DNA of 64,000 bases from Tenacibaculum mesophilum (GTDB taxonomy: Bacteria; Bacteroidota; Bacteroidia; Flavobacteriales; Flavobacteriaceae): the NCBI RefSeq assembly GCF_003867075.1, contig NZ_CP032544.1, positions 2,164,001-2,228,000 of the forward strand. Reading direction: 5' to 3'. Shown one piece after another: positions 43,823 to 53,711 of the stretch. A model generated the notes under the pieces. That model saw nothing but the letters and a program-made list of their open reading frames with translations, did not search any database and was not told the origin of the DNA. A program made the position numbers and the translations under genes. Position 1 is the stretch's first letter. Each line of letters starts with the position of its first letter.

Positions 43823-43926
43823 ATTATTTTACTATTCGTTAATTTCTATTTTACCGTTTATTTCCCTTATTTTATTGGTGTTTATGCAAACCCTATTAAA
43901 AGTCCTTTTTTTTAGACAAAAAAACG

Positions 43927-43934
43927 TAAATTTG
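43927..43934 (+). promoter_or_regulatory. Probable -7 promoter element of pheS
   Basis: TAAATTTG followed by CACC, 22 bases before the pheS start. The upstream -33 position holds only a T-run. Confidence 0.55.
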
Positions 43935-43956
43935 CACCTTAACTTTTGGAAAGATT

Positions 43957-44976
43957 ATGTTAGACAAGGTAAAAGAATTGATTGAAGAGGTAAAAGCTTT
44001 TAATACCACTTCAAAAGAAGAAATTGAAACATTTAGAATTAAATATTTAGGAAGTAAAGGAATTTTAAAAGATTTATTTACTGAATTTAAAAATGTACCT
44101 AACGACCAAAAGAAAGAATTTGGGCAAACCATAAATTTACTTAAAACTTCAGCTGAAGATAAAGTAAATTCTTTAAAAGAGGCTATTGAGAATGCTGTTG
44201 AGGAAAAAGGTGTTTATGGTGATTTAACGCGTCCATCTGAACCAATCAACTTAGGTTCTCGACACCCGATTTCTTTAGTAAAGAATCAAATTATAGAAGT
44301 ATTTAACCGTATTGGTTTTACTGTTTCTGAAGGACCAGAAATTGAAGATGATTGGCACAACTTTACTGCTTTAAATTTACCAGAATATCACCCAGCGCGT
44401 GATATGCAGGATACTTTCTTTATTGAAAAGAATCCTGACACATTACTAAGAACACATACCTCATCAGTTCAGGTGCGTTATATGGAAAACAACGAACCTC
44501 CAATTCGTACCATTTCTCCAGGACGTGTGTTTAGAAACGAAGATATTTCAGCACGTGCACACTGTATTTTCCACCAAGTAGAAGGGTTATATATAGATAC
44601 TGACGTTTCTTTTGCCGATTTAAAACAAACCTTATTATACTTTACCAAAGAAATGTTTGGTAAATCTAAAATACGTTTACGTCCGTCGTACTTCCCATTT
44701 ACTGAGCCAAGTGCAGAAGTAGACATTTACTGGGGATTAGAAACTGAAACCGATTACAGAATTACCAAGGGAACTGGTTGGTTAGAAATTATGGGATGCG
44801 GTATGGTAGATCCTAATGTTTTAAAGAACTGTAATATCGACCCTACAAAATATAGTGGTTATGCTTTCGGAATGGGTATTGAACGTATTGCAATGTTATT
44901 ATACCAAATTCCAGATATTCGTATGTTCTATGAAAATGACAAACGTTTCTTAGAACAGTTTAAATCTGTAATTTAA
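43957..44976 (+). CDS. pheS: Phenylalanyl-tRNA synthetase alpha subunit
   Basis: A 339-residue class II synthetase subunit. The N-terminal helical tRNA-binding arm is followed by the catalytic core with [20 protein letters not shown] (motif 2), [18 protein letters not shown], and [14 protein letters not shown] (motif 3). It pairs with PheT, whose gene is not in this window. It stands alone with its own promoter; a hairpin separates it from the next gene. Confidence 0.97.
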   Translation: MLDKVKELIEEVKAFNTTSKEEIETFRIKYLGSKGILKDLFTEFKNVPNDQKKEFGQTINLLKTSAEDKVNSLKEAIENAVEEKGVYGDLTRPSEPINLGSRHPISLVKNQIIEVFNRIGFTVSEGPEIEDDWHNFTALNLPEYHPARDMQDTFFIEKNPDTLLRTHTSSVQVRYMENNEPPIRTISPGRVFRNEDISARAHCIFHQVEGLYIDTDVSFADLKQTLLYFTKEMFGKSKIRLRPSYFPFTEPSAEVDIYWGLETETDYRITKGTGWLEIMGCGMVDPNVLKNCNIDPTKYSGYAFGMGIERIAMLLYQIPDIRMFYENDKRFLEQFKSVI

Positions 44977-45000
44977 TTTTAAAGATAAATTCAAAAAATA

Positions 45001-45029
45001 AAAGACGAAAGCGTTAAACTTTCGTCTTT
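45001..45029 (+). terminator. Hairpin after pheS
   Basis: AAAGACGAAAG and CTTTCGTCTTT around a seven-base loop. The T-run after it is short (CCATTTT), so termination may be partial. Confidence 0.6.
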
Positions 45030-45048
45030 CCATTTTAAAAAGTTTTCA

Positions 45049-45444
45049 ATGAGAAAAGATATTGAAATCCCTAAGGTAACAGGTGTAGAAATCGCAGTAG
45101 TTTTAGAAACTAATGAAATTGATGGTAAAGAGGATTGGAATGTATATATTCTAAACAGAAAAGATGTTGATTTAGAAATGGTCGTAATTGTTTCACAAGG
45201 ATTTTCAGATACTAAAACTACTTCTATTTTCAGAAGAAAAATAGATACTCTTCCTGCAAATAGTTATCAAAAGTTTGAATTAATGCAACCTGAATTGTTC
45301 GATTTAGACAACCGTTTTCAGGTAACATTTTTTGAAGACAACAGACTACATGATAAAACTTTTATTTTTCAAGCAGAAACCATTCAAAAAGGCTTTTTAA
45401 GAGACATTGAATTCTTAGGAAAAAAAGGAATTGTTTGTAAATAA
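45049..45444 (+). CDS. Conserved hypothetical protein downstream of pheS
   Basis: A 131-residue soluble, beta-rich protein (VTGVEIAVVLETNEIDGKED, then FRRKIDTLPANSYQKFEL). No signal peptide, no membrane helix, no catalytic motif. It is kept next to pheS in Flavobacteria and has often been given a tRNA synthetase name from that position, which the sequence does not support. It is transcribed alone or by read-through from pheS and is closed by a strong terminator. Confidence 0.7.
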   Translation: MRKDIEIPKVTGVEIAVVLETNEIDGKEDWNVYILNRKDVDLEMVVIVSQGFSDTKTTSIFRRKIDTLPANSYQKFELMQPELFDLDNRFQVTFFEDNRLHDKTFIFQAETIQKGFLRDIEFLGKKGIVCK

Positions 45445-45453
45445 AAATTCACA

Positions 45454-45491
45454 AAAGAACGATAGTTGTTAAATCACAGCTATCGTTCTTT
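45454..45491 (+). terminator. Terminator after the hypothetical gene
   Basis: AAAGAACGATAG and CTATCGTTCTTT, 12 bp, followed by a long T-run. Confidence 0.85.
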
Positions 45492-45533
45492 TTTTACTAT
45501 CACTTTTTAGTACTTTCGTAAAAATCCTATTTC

Positions 45534-46904
45534 ATGTTTTTAAACATTCAAGACTCAATTGCTCAATTTTCTTCTTGGGTATGGGGAATTCCCTTACTAA
45601 TTTTATTAATTGGTGGTGGATTATACCTTTTTATCTATTCAGGGTTAATTCCGTTCAGGTACATTGGTCATGCTATTGCTATTTTAAGAGGAAAATATGA
45701 CAAAGTAGACTCTCCTGGAGATTTATCACATTACGAAGCCTTATCATCTGCTATTGCAGCTACGGTAGGAATGGGAAATATTAGTGGTGTTGCCATTGCT
45801 ATTGCAACAGGTGGTCCGGGTGCTATTTTTTGGATGTGGATTAGTGCTTTTGTAGGTATGGCTACCAAATTTTTCACCTGTAGCTTATCAGTAATGTATC
45901 GCGGAAAAGATGAAAACGGAAACGTAAAAGGAGGGCCTATGTATGTAATTACTGAGGGTTTAGGAAAAAAATGGAAACCTTTAGCACTATTCTTCTCAGC
46001 AGCTGGATTGATAGGTACACTACCTGCATTTCAGGCCAACCAACTAACACAAACCTTAGTAGATGTTTTTCAAATACAAGAATCTAGCCATTTTACAGCT
46101 AAATTACTATTAGGTATTTCTACTGCTATTATAGTGGCCATGGTTATTTTTGGTGGAATTAAACGAATTGGTAGTGTTGCAGGAAAATTAGTTCCTATAA
46201 TGGTTGTGATTTATTTACTTACTGTTTTAACCATTTTATTTTTGCGATTAGAACAAGTTCCATCTATTTTTTCTTTAATTTTTGAGGATGCTTTTTCAGG
46301 AAAATCTGTTTTAGGTGGTGCTTTAGGGGTTTTGATAATCACTGGAGTAAAACGTGCTGCTTTTTCTAACGAAGCTGGCTTAGGTACTGCACCTATGATG
46401 CATGGGACTGCAAAAACCAAAGAACCAATCCGTGAAGGATTAGTCGCTATGCTGGGGCCTGCTATTGACACCTTGTTAGTTTGTTCTTTAACTGCATTAG
46501 CCATTTTAGCCTCAGGAGTTTGGGAAAATTTTGAAGGTAATGGAATTTCTATGACACTGGCTGCATTTGATGCGGTACTTCCTTACAAGATTGGAAGTAT
46601 TATTTTAACCATTTGTGTATTAATATTTGCTTTCTCAACACTGTTCACCTACTCTTTTTATGGATTGAGTTGTTTAAGCTTTTTAACTAACACCAAGATT
46701 GGAAAATCATACAATTATATTTACATCATTACTATTGTAATTGCTTCTATTATAAAATTAGACTTTGTTATTAACCTAATTGACAGTGCGTATGCTTTAA
46801 TGGCAATTCCTACTGTGCTTTCAACACTAATTTTAGCGCCAAAAGTAAAGAGAGAAGCTGCTAAGTATTTTCAGAAGTTAAAAAGAGGAGCTTTTAATGT
46901 TTAG
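45534..46904 (+). CDS. Alanine or glycine:cation symporter (AGCS family)
   Basis: A 456-residue membrane protein with about ten helices. The AGCS signature is ATVGMGNISGVAIAIATGGP near residues 75-94, with FWMWISAFVGMATKF and RAAFSNEAGLGTAPMMHG later. It takes up alanine or glycine with sodium (or protons). It is a single gene and overlaps the convergent HopJ gene by 11 bases at its 3' end. Confidence 0.93.
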   Translation: MFLNIQDSIAQFSSWVWGIPLLILLIGGGLYLFIYSGLIPFRYIGHAIAILRGKYDKVDSPGDLSHYEALSSAIAATVGMGNISGVAIAIATGGPGAIFWMWISAFVGMATKFFTCSLSVMYRGKDENGNVKGGPMYVITEGLGKKWKPLALFFSAAGLIGTLPAFQANQLTQTLVDVFQIQESSHFTAKLLLGISTAIIVAMVIFGGIKRIGSVAGKLVPIMVVIYLLTVLTILFLRLEQVPSIFSLIFEDAFSGKSVLGGALGVLIITGVKRAAFSNEAGLGTAPMMHGTAKTKEPIREGLVAMLGPAIDTLLVCSLTALAILASGVWENFEGNGISMTLAAFDAVLPYKIGSIILTICVLIFAFSTLFTYSFYGLSCLSFLTNTKIGKSYNYIYIITIVIASIIKLDFVINLIDSAYALMAIPTVLSTLILAPKVKREAAKYFQKLKRGAFNV

Positions 46905-47238
46905 CCAAGGGCTCTCCTTCAAAAAGCAAGCCTTCAAAACCTGTTTTTATAAAGTTTCTAATATTTTGATGATCTGTTCCTTCTGGATTATATAACACAT
47001 CTTCAAAATAATATTTTCCAAAACACGCTAAGGTTTCTTCTTTACTAAATCCCTGCTGTATAGCAAACGAAAATATTTTACACGAACCTTGATTTTTTTC
47101 AGCTTCGTTGTATAAACTTCCATTTTTAAAGGCAGTAGGAGTGAAACTATACAGGCTTTCAATTACCGAAATAGTGTCAGAAAACTCAACTTTTTTTGGT
47201 GTATTTTGTATGGTTTGTTTAAATACGTCTAATGTCAT
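46894..47238 (-). CDS. HopJ-family protein
   Basis: The ATG at 47238 gives 114 residues: FSDTISVIESLYSFTPTAF, then NQGSCKIFSFAIQQGFSKEE and CFGKYYFEDVLYNPEG, the standard HopJ family sequence. The family was named after a Pseudomonas type III effector, but it occurs widely in bacteria without such a system, including Flavobacteria. It is probably a cytoplasmic house-keeping protein of unknown role. The 3' end overlaps the symporter gene by 11 bases. Confidence 0.87.
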   Translation of the reverse strand: MTLDVFKQTIQNTPKKVEFSDTISVIESLYSFTPTAFKNGSLYNEAEKNQGSCKIFSFAIQQGFSKEETLACFGKYYFEDVLYNPEGTDHQNIRNFIKTGFEGLLFEGEPLAKH

Positions 47239-47326
47239 TTGAAAAAGGTTTTTATACTGCAAAACAAATGATTTAAAGTCATAAAAACTAAGTCGTGGTA
47301 ATTTTTTACAAACTAACATTTATAGT

Positions 47327-47334
47327 TAAATTTG
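47327..47334 (+). promoter_or_regulatory. Probable -7 promoter element of aspS
   Basis: TAAATTTG followed by CAC. The transcript would contain the dispersed repeat at 47346-47404 in its leader of about 80 bases. Confidence 0.5.
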
Positions 47335-47345
47335 CACAGCAAAAA

Positions 47346-47404
47346 TTTCTAGATTCCGAAACAAGTTCGGAATGACAATTTGTAAGAAATCTCGCTATGC
47401 GAGA
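47346..47404. repeat. Dispersed repeat in the aspS leader
   Basis: TTTCTAGATTCCGAAACAAG with TTCGGAATGAC and AGAAATCTCGCTATGCGAGA. It contains the hairpin ATTCCGAA/TTCGGAAT and matches the GTCATTCCGAA repeat family. Confidence 0.65.
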
Positions 47405-47419
47405 ATAAAATTTTTAAAA

Positions 47420-49174
47420 ATGTACAGAACGCATACTTGTGGTGAGTTAAGAGCATCGCACATTAATACTGAAGTTACCCTTTCTGGATGGGTACAAAAA
47501 TCACGTGATAAGGGTTTTATGATTTGGGTAGATTTACGTGACCGTTACGGAATTACACAGTTAATCTTCGACGAGGAACGCACTTCTAAAGACTTAATGG
47601 AGAAGGCAAAAACTTTAGGGCGTGAGTTTGTAGTGCAAGTTACTGGAAAAGTTATTGAGCGTCAATCTAAAAACGCAAATATTCCAACAGGTGATGTAGA
47701 GGTTTTAGTATCTAGTTTAGAAATTTTAAACGAAGCTAAATTACCACCTTTTACAATAGAAGATGAAACAGATGGAGGTGAAGATTTACGTATGAAATAT
47801 CGTTATTTAGATATTCGTCGTAACCCAGTTAAAAACAGCTTAGTTTTCCGTCATAAAGTATCGATGGAAGTTCGTAAATATTTATCTGACAAAGGATTTA
47901 TTGATGTGGAAACTCCATATTTAATCAAATCCACTCCAGAAGGAGCACGAGATTTCTTAGTACCTTCTCGTATGAATGCTGGTCAGTTTTATGCCTTACC
48001 ACAATCACCACAAACTTTTAAACAATTGTTAATGGTAGGTGGTATGGATAAATACTTCCAAATTGTAAAGTGTTTTAGAGATGAAGATTTACGTGCCGAC
48101 CGTCAACCAGAATTTACACAGATAGACTGTGAAATGGCATTTGTTGAGCAAGAGGATGTGTTAGAAATTTTTGAAGGAATGACACGTCATTTATTAAAAG
48201 AAATTAACGGAGTTGAAGTAGACAAATTCCCAAGAATTACGTTTGATGAAGCTATGCGTAAATACGGAAATGATAAACCAGACATCCGTTTTGAGATGGA
48301 ATTTGGTGAATTAAACGAAGTAGCGCAACACAAAGATTTTAAAGTATTTAACGATGCTGAATTAGTTGTAGGTATTGCTGTACCAGGAGGCGCTTCATAC
48401 ACTCGTAAAGAGATTGATAAGTTAATCGATTGGGTAAAGCGTCCGCAAGTAGGAGCTTTAGGAATGGTGTACGTGAAATGCAACGAAGATGGAAGTTTTA
48501 AATCATCGGTAGACAAGTTCTACGACCAAGAAGATTTAGCTAAATGGGCTGAAGCTACAGGAGCGAAGGCTGGAGATTTAATCTGTATCCTTTCAGGAAA
48601 TACTAACAAAGTTCGCGCGCAATTAAGTGCGTTACGTATGGAACTAGCAGAACGTTTAGGTTTGCGTAAACCAAACGAGTTTGCTCCGTTATGGGTAATC
48701 GATTTCCCATTACTAGAATTAGATGAAGAAACAGGGCACTACCACGCAATGCACCACCCATTTACTTCTCCAAAACCAGGTCAGTTAGCATTATTAGATA
48801 CTGATCCAGGAGCTGTAAAAGCAAATGCTTACGATTTAGTGTTAAACGGAAACGAAATTGGTGGAGGTTCTATTAGAATTCATGATAAAGAAACACAAGC
48901 TATCATGTTTAAGCATTTAGGATTTACCGAAGAAGAGGCAAAAGCTCAGTTTGGATTCTTAATGGATGCTTTTGAATACGGAGCACCACCTCACGGAGGT
49001 TTAGCTTTCGGTTTAGATCGTTTGGTAGCTATTTTAGGAGGTCAAGAAACCATTCGTGATTTTATTGCTTTCCCTAAAAACAACTCAGGACGCGATGTAA
49101 TGATTGATGCTCCTGCAACTATAGACGATGAGCAATTACAAGAATTGAGCATTAAACTAGATATCAAAGGGTAG
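47420..49174 (+). CDS. aspS: Aspartyl-tRNA synthetase
   Basis: The ATG at 47420 gives 584 residues starting [20 protein letters not shown], a standard AspRS opening. The OB anticodon-binding domain is followed by the class II core: [19 protein letters not shown] (motif 1), [18 protein letters not shown] (motif 2) and [15 protein letters not shown] (motif 3), with the bacterial GAD insertion between. Length fits the bacterial type. Translation from 47372 would read through the repeat and is unlikely. The Asp-only or Asp/Asn specificity is not decided here. Confidence 0.97.
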   Translation: MYRTHTCGELRASHINTEVTLSGWVQKSRDKGFMIWVDLRDRYGITQLIFDEERTSKDLMEKAKTLGREFVVQVTGKVIERQSKNANIPTGDVEVLVSSLEILNEAKLPPFTIEDETDGGEDLRMKYRYLDIRRNPVKNSLVFRHKVSMEVRKYLSDKGFIDVETPYLIKSTPEGARDFLVPSRMNAGQFYALPQSPQTFKQLLMVGGMDKYFQIVKCFRDEDLRADRQPEFTQIDCEMAFVEQEDVLEIFEGMTRHLLKEINGVEVDKFPRITFDEAMRKYGNDKPDIRFEMEFGELNEVAQHKDFKVFNDAELVVGIAVPGGASYTRKEIDKLIDWVKRPQVGALGMVYVKCNEDGSFKSSVDKFYDQEDLAKWAEATGAKAGDLICILSGNTNKVRAQLSALRMELAERLGLRKPNEFAPLWVIDFPLLELDEETGHYHAMHHPFTSPKPGQLALLDTDPGAVKANAYDLVLNGNEIGGGSIRIHDKETQAIMFKHLGFTEEEAKAQFGFLMDAFEYGAPPHGGLAFGLDRLVAILGGQETIRDFIAFPKNNSGRDVMIDAPATIDDEQLQELSIKLDIKG

Positions 49175-49238
49175 TCTACCTTGTTACAAAACAAGAGGGT
49201 TACCACATCGAATACAATTTACTTCGTAATAACCAATA

Positions 49239-49272
49239 AAAAATCCCGTTCTAGAATTAGAATGGGATTTTT
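49239..49272 (+). terminator. Terminator after aspS
   Basis: AAAAATCCCGTTCTA and TAGAATGGGATTTTT with one G-T pair, followed by CTTTTTT. Confidence 0.8.
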
Positions 49273-49366
49273 CTTTTTTATAAAAACCTACAACTTTTCT
49301 TAATAAATTATATCTTTAATTATTCATATTTAGCTTTTCAAAAATTAACTAAGCATCTAGAACACA

Positions 49367-51139
49367 ATGCCTACATCTAAAGAAGCTTATAAAAAAATAT
49401 TAATTTGGAGATACAAACATATCTCTGAACGACAGTTTGTATATGTTTTAAGCATTTTAGTAGGGTTTTTAGCGGGTATTGGTACCTTAATTCTTAAGAA
49501 CCTTACTTTTTACTTCCATCGTATTTTAGAAGATGGACTTATTAAAGATTATCATCATTCATTATACTTTATTTTTCCTATCATCGGGTTATTTTTAGTG
49601 TATTACATTAAAAAATATCTAATTAGAAAAGATATTGATCATGGTATTTCTACTACTTTACAATCTATTTCTAAAAAGAATGGAATTATTGAACGTTATA
49701 AAATTTATGCTTCATTAATTACCGCTCCTATAACTGTAGGTTTTGGAGGTTCTGTAGGGCTACAAGGCCCTGCTGTAAGTACTGGTGCTGCCTTAGGCTC
49801 TGGTGTTGCTAGGCTTTTTCATATGAATATGAGAACTCGTATGCTGCTAATTGGTTGTGCTACCGCTGGTGCGATGTCTTCAATGTTCAAAGCTCCTATT
49901 GCTGCTATCATTTTTGCAGTGGAAATTTTTAGTTTGGATCTTGCTTTTGCATCTTTAGTTCCTTTATTATTAGCATCGGTTTCAGCGGTGATTACTTCTT
50001 ATTTCTTTTTAGGAAAAGATGTATTATTTAGTGTACAACTACAAGATGCTTTTGAAATTAACGATCTTATCTTTTACATAGCCTTGGCTATTTTTACAGG
50101 GTTTTCTTCTGTATATTTTTCTAAAATCTATTTTAGAATTATTAATTTTTTCAAAAAATACACTCCTTTTAAACGATTAGTATTTGGTGGAATTGCAATT
50201 GGTATAATGCTGTTTTTAATTCCTCCTTTATTTGGTGAAGGTTATGGAATTATCAACAATTTATTGTCTGAAAATGCCAGTGCCGCTCTTAAGAATATTC
50301 ATTACAACATTGATTTTAATAATGTTTGGATGGTTATTATTTTTCTGTTAATTATTGGTGTTTTTAAAGTAATTGCCATGACTACTACTTTTGCTGCTGG
50401 CGGAGTTGGTGGTATTTTTATTCCTACACTTGTTATGGGAAGTGCTTTGGGAAATGTTACTGCTAAAATTATCAATCAATTCGGGTTTGATGTCTCAGAA
50501 ACTAACTTCACATTGATTGGTATGACGGGCTTAATGGCTGGTGTTTTACACGCACCTTTAACGGCTATTTTCTTAATTGCTGAAATAACTGGAGGTTATG
50601 ATTTATTTGTTCCATTAATGCTTGTTTCTGCTGTTTCCTATGCTATTACCAAGTATTTTGTATCAAATTCTATTTACACAATTGAACTAGCAGAACGTGG
50701 CGAGTTAATTACGCATAACAAAGATAAAAATGTGATGATGATGATGAAAACGAGTCAAATTATTGAAAAAAACTTTGTAAAAATTCATCCTGAAATGAGT
50801 CTTGGAGATATGCTAAAAAAAGCAGTTGCCAAATCAAAACGTAATATTTTTCCTGTGGTTGATAATGAAGATAAGTTTATGGGGATTGTTTTATTAGATG
50901 ATATCCGCCCTATGATGTTTAATCAAGAATTATATGAAACTACGAAGGTAAGAGATATTATGAAAATTGCTCCGGCAATTATTTTTTATAATGACACCAC
51001 TGAAAAAGTCATGCAAAAATTTAAAGAAAGTGGCGCATGGAATTTACCCGTGGTAAAAAACAGAGTGTACATTGGTTTTATTTCTAAATCAAAACTACTT
51101 TCAGTATATAGAAAAAAATTGTTAGAGGTTACTGTGTAG
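49367..51139 (+). CDS. ClC-type chloride channel with CBS domains
   Basis: A 590-residue membrane protein with a ClC pore region (residues about 25-450) and two cytoplasmic CBS domains (about 460-590). GGIFIPTLVMGS is the conserved GxFxP segment. The usual GxEGP gate reads GSVGLQGP, with Q133 where the external gating glutamate sits, and the internal proton glutamate position after E186 is I187. The GSGIP motif appears as HGIS (92-95). This points to a passive anion conduit rather than a proton-coupled exchanger; functional conclusion is inference. It overlaps the convergent glycerophosphodiesterase gene by 11 bases. Confidence 0.92.
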   Translation: MPTSKEAYKKILIWRYKHISERQFVYVLSILVGFLAGIGTLILKNLTFYFHRILEDGLIKDYHHSLYFIFPIIGLFLVYYIKKYLIRKDIDHGISTTLQSISKKNGIIERYKIYASLITAPITVGFGGSVGLQGPAVSTGAALGSGVARLFHMNMRTRMLLIGCATAGAMSSMFKAPIAAIIFAVEIFSLDLAFASLVPLLLASVSAVITSYFFLGKDVLFSVQLQDAFEINDLIFYIALAIFTGFSSVYFSKIYFRIINFFKKYTPFKRLVFGGIAIGIMLFLIPPLFGEGYGIINNLLSENASAALKNIHYNIDFNNVWMVIIFLLIIGVFKVIAMTTTFAAGGVGGIFIPTLVMGSALGNVTAKIINQFGFDVSETNFTLIGMTGLMAGVLHAPLTAIFLIAEITGGYDLFVPLMLVSAVSYAITKYFVSNSIYTIELAERGELITHNKDKNVMMMMKTSQIIEKNFVKIHPEMSLGDMLKKAVAKSKRNIFPVVDNEDKFMGIVLLDDIRPMMFNQELYETTKVRDIMKIAPAIIFYNDTTEKVMQKFKESGAWNLPVVKNRVYIGFISKSKLLSVYRKKLLEVTV

Positions 51140-52106
51140 CTAAAAACTGACCCATTTTATCTGGAAAATCGGTAAAACCGCCATCAACATTTGCTTCAAA
51201 AAACAGTACTTGCATCATTTCTTCAAAAGAAGAAAATTCACCCAGTTGATCTGCTCTAAAAGTATATGGATGTACTTGTAGTCCTAATTTGTGAGCATCT
51301 TTAACTAGTGTTGTAAACTGCCACTTCTCTCCTACTTTTTTATCTAAAATTTGCTTGTACCAAGGTCCCAACCCGTCTGCATACGATGCTAAATGTACTA
51401 ATTCTTTGGTTTCCTCAGGGAACTCAATTAATTGTACCAAGAATAGTTCGGACTTCAATTCTTTTCGAACTCTTTCCAATTCTTTCGCATCAAAACATTG
51501 AAACATACATTTATCGTTCGTTGTTTTGTAGCCATAGCTTGAAAGGATATCCAACGAAATTTTAGCAATATCTTTTCCATATTTATGATGAAATGCTGGG
51601 TTTTTAATTTCTGGATAAATTCCGATATTTTTTCCTGTAGAAGCATTTAGTCCTTGAATTAGCTCTATTTCCTCTTGTAAAGAGTGTAATTTAAAGTTGC
51701 CTCTCCCCTTCGGAAATCGATTCGGGTACACTTGTTCTCCTGTTTTCGGATTAAAACGTTCTGTTACATTTAGTTTTTGTAATTCTCCAAACGTAAAATC
51801 AATTACATAAAAACGTTCATCTTCTCGTTTTTTTTCTGGATATTTTTCAGCAACATCAGTAACATCATCCAAATAAATATCATGAATCACAATTGGGATG
51901 TTATCTTTACTCAATACTAAATCTTGTTCTATATAATCAGGATTCATTGCGTATGCCATGGCTTTGGCTTCCATCGTGTGTTCTGGTAAGTATCCTGAGG
52001 CTCCTCGATGAGCGATTACAACTTTCTCTTTCATATTGGTCAGTTTAGTTTCTGGCTTGCATCCGAAGAAAAATATCAAGAAAAACAGCGCATAAATTTG
52101 TTTCAT
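51129..52106 (-). CDS. Glycerophosphodiester phosphodiesterase, lipoprotein
   Basis: A 325-residue protein with a lipobox-like leader (FLIFFFGC). The GDPD domain starts VVIAHRGASGYLPEHTMEAK and carries IEQDLVLSKDNIPIVIHD. GIYPEIKNP holds the next metal glutamate, and VDGGFTDFPDKM is the C-terminal signature. It splits glycerophosphodiesters to glycerol-3-phosphate and an alcohol, outside the cytoplasm. It starts three bases after the YfcC gene; together they may salvage phospholipid-derived compounds. Confidence 0.94.
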   Translation of the reverse strand: MKQIYALFFLIFFFGCKPETKLTNMKEKVVIAHRGASGYLPEHTMEAKAMAYAMNPDYIEQDLVLSKDNIPIVIHDIYLDDVTDVAEKYPEKKREDERFYVIDFTFGELQKLNVTERFNPKTGEQVYPNRFPKGRGNFKLHSLQEEIELIQGLNASTGKNIGIYPEIKNPAFHHKYGKDIAKISLDILSSYGYKTTNDKCMFQCFDAKELERVRKELKSELFLVQLIEFPEETKELVHLASYADGLGPWYKQILDKKVGEKWQFTTLVKDAHKLGLQVHPYTFRADQLGEFSSFEEMMQVLFFEANVDGGFTDFPDKMGQFLATQ

Positions 52107-52109
52107 TAT

Positions 52110-53603
52110 TTACAAGTATACTTGGGCGGTTAAAACTAGCATTGTAAAAATTGTTAAGATAATTACTAACGGAATTACAAACTTTAACCATTTATCATAT
52201 CCTACTTTCACAATGGCTAAAGATGCCAAAATTAAGCCTGTTGGGTTGATAAAAGCAAACAACCCCATACCATATTGATAGGTATTTACAATAACTTCTC
52301 TACCAACACCAACTGTATCTGCCAACGGAGACATGATGGGCATCGTTAATACTGCCATTCCTGATGAACTTGGAATAAAAAATGATAGTCCTGAATAAAT
52401 GAATAACATTACATTGGTAAAAATTCCTTTAGACATTCCTGTAGTAAACTCGCTTGCGTGTTGTAAAATAGTGTCGCTTATTAAACCTTGTTCCATTAAT
52501 ACGGAAACTCCTCGTGCAATACCGATAATAAAAGCAACTCCTAATAAATCTCCTGCTCCTTTAATAAACGTGTTTACAAAGTTTTCTTCTTTCATCTTAG
52601 CTAAAAAACCTATTAAAATAGCACCTATTAAAAACACCACAGTCATTTCTTCAAACCACCATCCTAAACGAGATACTCCATAAATCATAATTACAAAACA
52701 CATGGTAAAAATGGTTAATATAATTCGTAGTCTACCTGTTAAGCTATGTGTACTTGATGTTGAACTGCCAAAAAGACTTTCAATCATTTCTTTTTGATCG
52801 TAAATAATGGATTTTGTTGGGTCTTTTTGAACTTTGTTTGCATAACGTAAAATATAAATTACACATATTATAATTCCTCCAATTAGCATTAACAACCTCC
52901 CTGTAAAGCCAGTAGTCCAATTAATTCCTGCTGCATCTGAAGCAATAATAACACTAAACGGGTTTACCGTTGAACACATTGTACCAATCGACGACCCAAT
53001 ATACACACAAGCTAAAGCTACTATAGCATCGTATTTTGCTGCTAAAAATATAGGAATTAGTATTGGATAAAAGGCAATGGTTTCTTCTGCCAACCCAAAA
53101 GTTGTACCTCCTACAGCTATTAAGGTTGTTACCACAAATATAAGCCAGTACTCTTTTCCTTTCAATGTTTTTGCTAACCAAGCTATTCCAGCATCAAAAG
53201 CACCTGTGAAATTCATTATTCCTATAATTCCTCCTAAAATCAGGACAAATAAAATAATATCTGACGATTGAATGATTCCTTTTATTGGCGATTTAAAAAA
53301 GTCTAAAAAACCCTGTGGTTTTGGATCTAGCTGAGTATACGTTCCTGGTACACTGATTGGTTTTGCGATATCACCGTTGATAAACTTTTCTAATGGAATT
53401 TTAATTCCTAAGCCTTCTAATGTTTCTTGACTTGCCTGTATTGTTTTCTCTTCCTCTAAGTGTGAATACGTGAATGAATTATTGTTTTTCTGATACTGTA
53501 ACGTGTCAAACTTACCTGCTGGTACAAACCATGTTAAAATAGCTACCAACCCAGCAATTAATAATAAGATAGTATGCGGAGTTGGGAATTTAATGTTTTT
53601 CAA
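52110..53603 (-). CDS. YfcC-family membrane transporter
   Basis: A 497-residue protein with about twelve helices. It opens FPTPHTILLLIAGLVAILTW and contains SPIKGIIQSSDIILFVLILG, GTTFGLAEETIAFYPIL and CVYIGSSIGTMCSTVNPF, typical of the YfcC (C4-dicarboxylate/basic amino acid exchanger-like) family. The substrate is not decided. The start reads TTG at 53603: an in-frame stop lies four codons upstream and the first ATG is over 100 codons in. The glycerophosphodiesterase follows three bases later. Confidence 0.87.
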   Translation of the reverse strand: MKNIKFPTPHTILLLIAGLVAILTWFVPAGKFDTLQYQKNNNSFTYSHLEEEKTIQASQETLEGLGIKIPLEKFINGDIAKPISVPGTYTQLDPKPQGFLDFFKSPIKGIIQSSDIILFVLILGGIIGIMNFTGAFDAGIAWLAKTLKGKEYWLIFVVTTLIAVGGTTFGLAEETIAFYPILIPIFLAAKYDAIVALACVYIGSSIGTMCSTVNPFSVIIASDAAGINWTTGFTGRLLMLIGGIIICVIYILRYANKVQKDPTKSIIYDQKEMIESLFGSSTSSTHSLTGRLRIILTIFTMCFVIMIYGVSRLGWWFEEMTVVFLIGAILIGFLAKMKEENFVNTFIKGAGDLLGVAFIIGIARGVSVLMEQGLISDTILQHASEFTTGMSKGIFTNVMLFIYSGLSFFIPSSSGMAVLTMPIMSPLADTVGVGREVIVNTYQYGMGLFAFINPTGLILASLAIVKVGYDKWLKFVIPLVIILTIFTMLVLTAQVYL

Positions 53604-53639
53604 AATAAAAAGTTATTATTTATCCGCATAAAAGTAAAA

Positions 53640-53669
53640 AAAACCAAGAGATGTACATCTCTTGGTTTT
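53640..53669. terminator. Palindromic terminator
   Basis: AAAACCAAGAGATGT followed by its exact reverse complement. It lies between the 5' end of the YfcC gene and the stop of the metalloprotease gene on the same strand, and closes the latter. Confidence 0.8.
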
Positions 53670-53711
53670 AAAATAATTATTGAGAACGTCTTAAAAAAAG
53701 ACTTATTAAAC

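Noticed and set aside
45049..45444. Second phenylalanyl-tRNA synthetase subunit
   Set aside because: The protein is 131 residues with no synthetase motif; the name would come from its position only.
46894..47238. Type III secretion effector (HopJ name)
   Set aside because: No secretion genes are present, and the family is widespread in bacteria without such systems.
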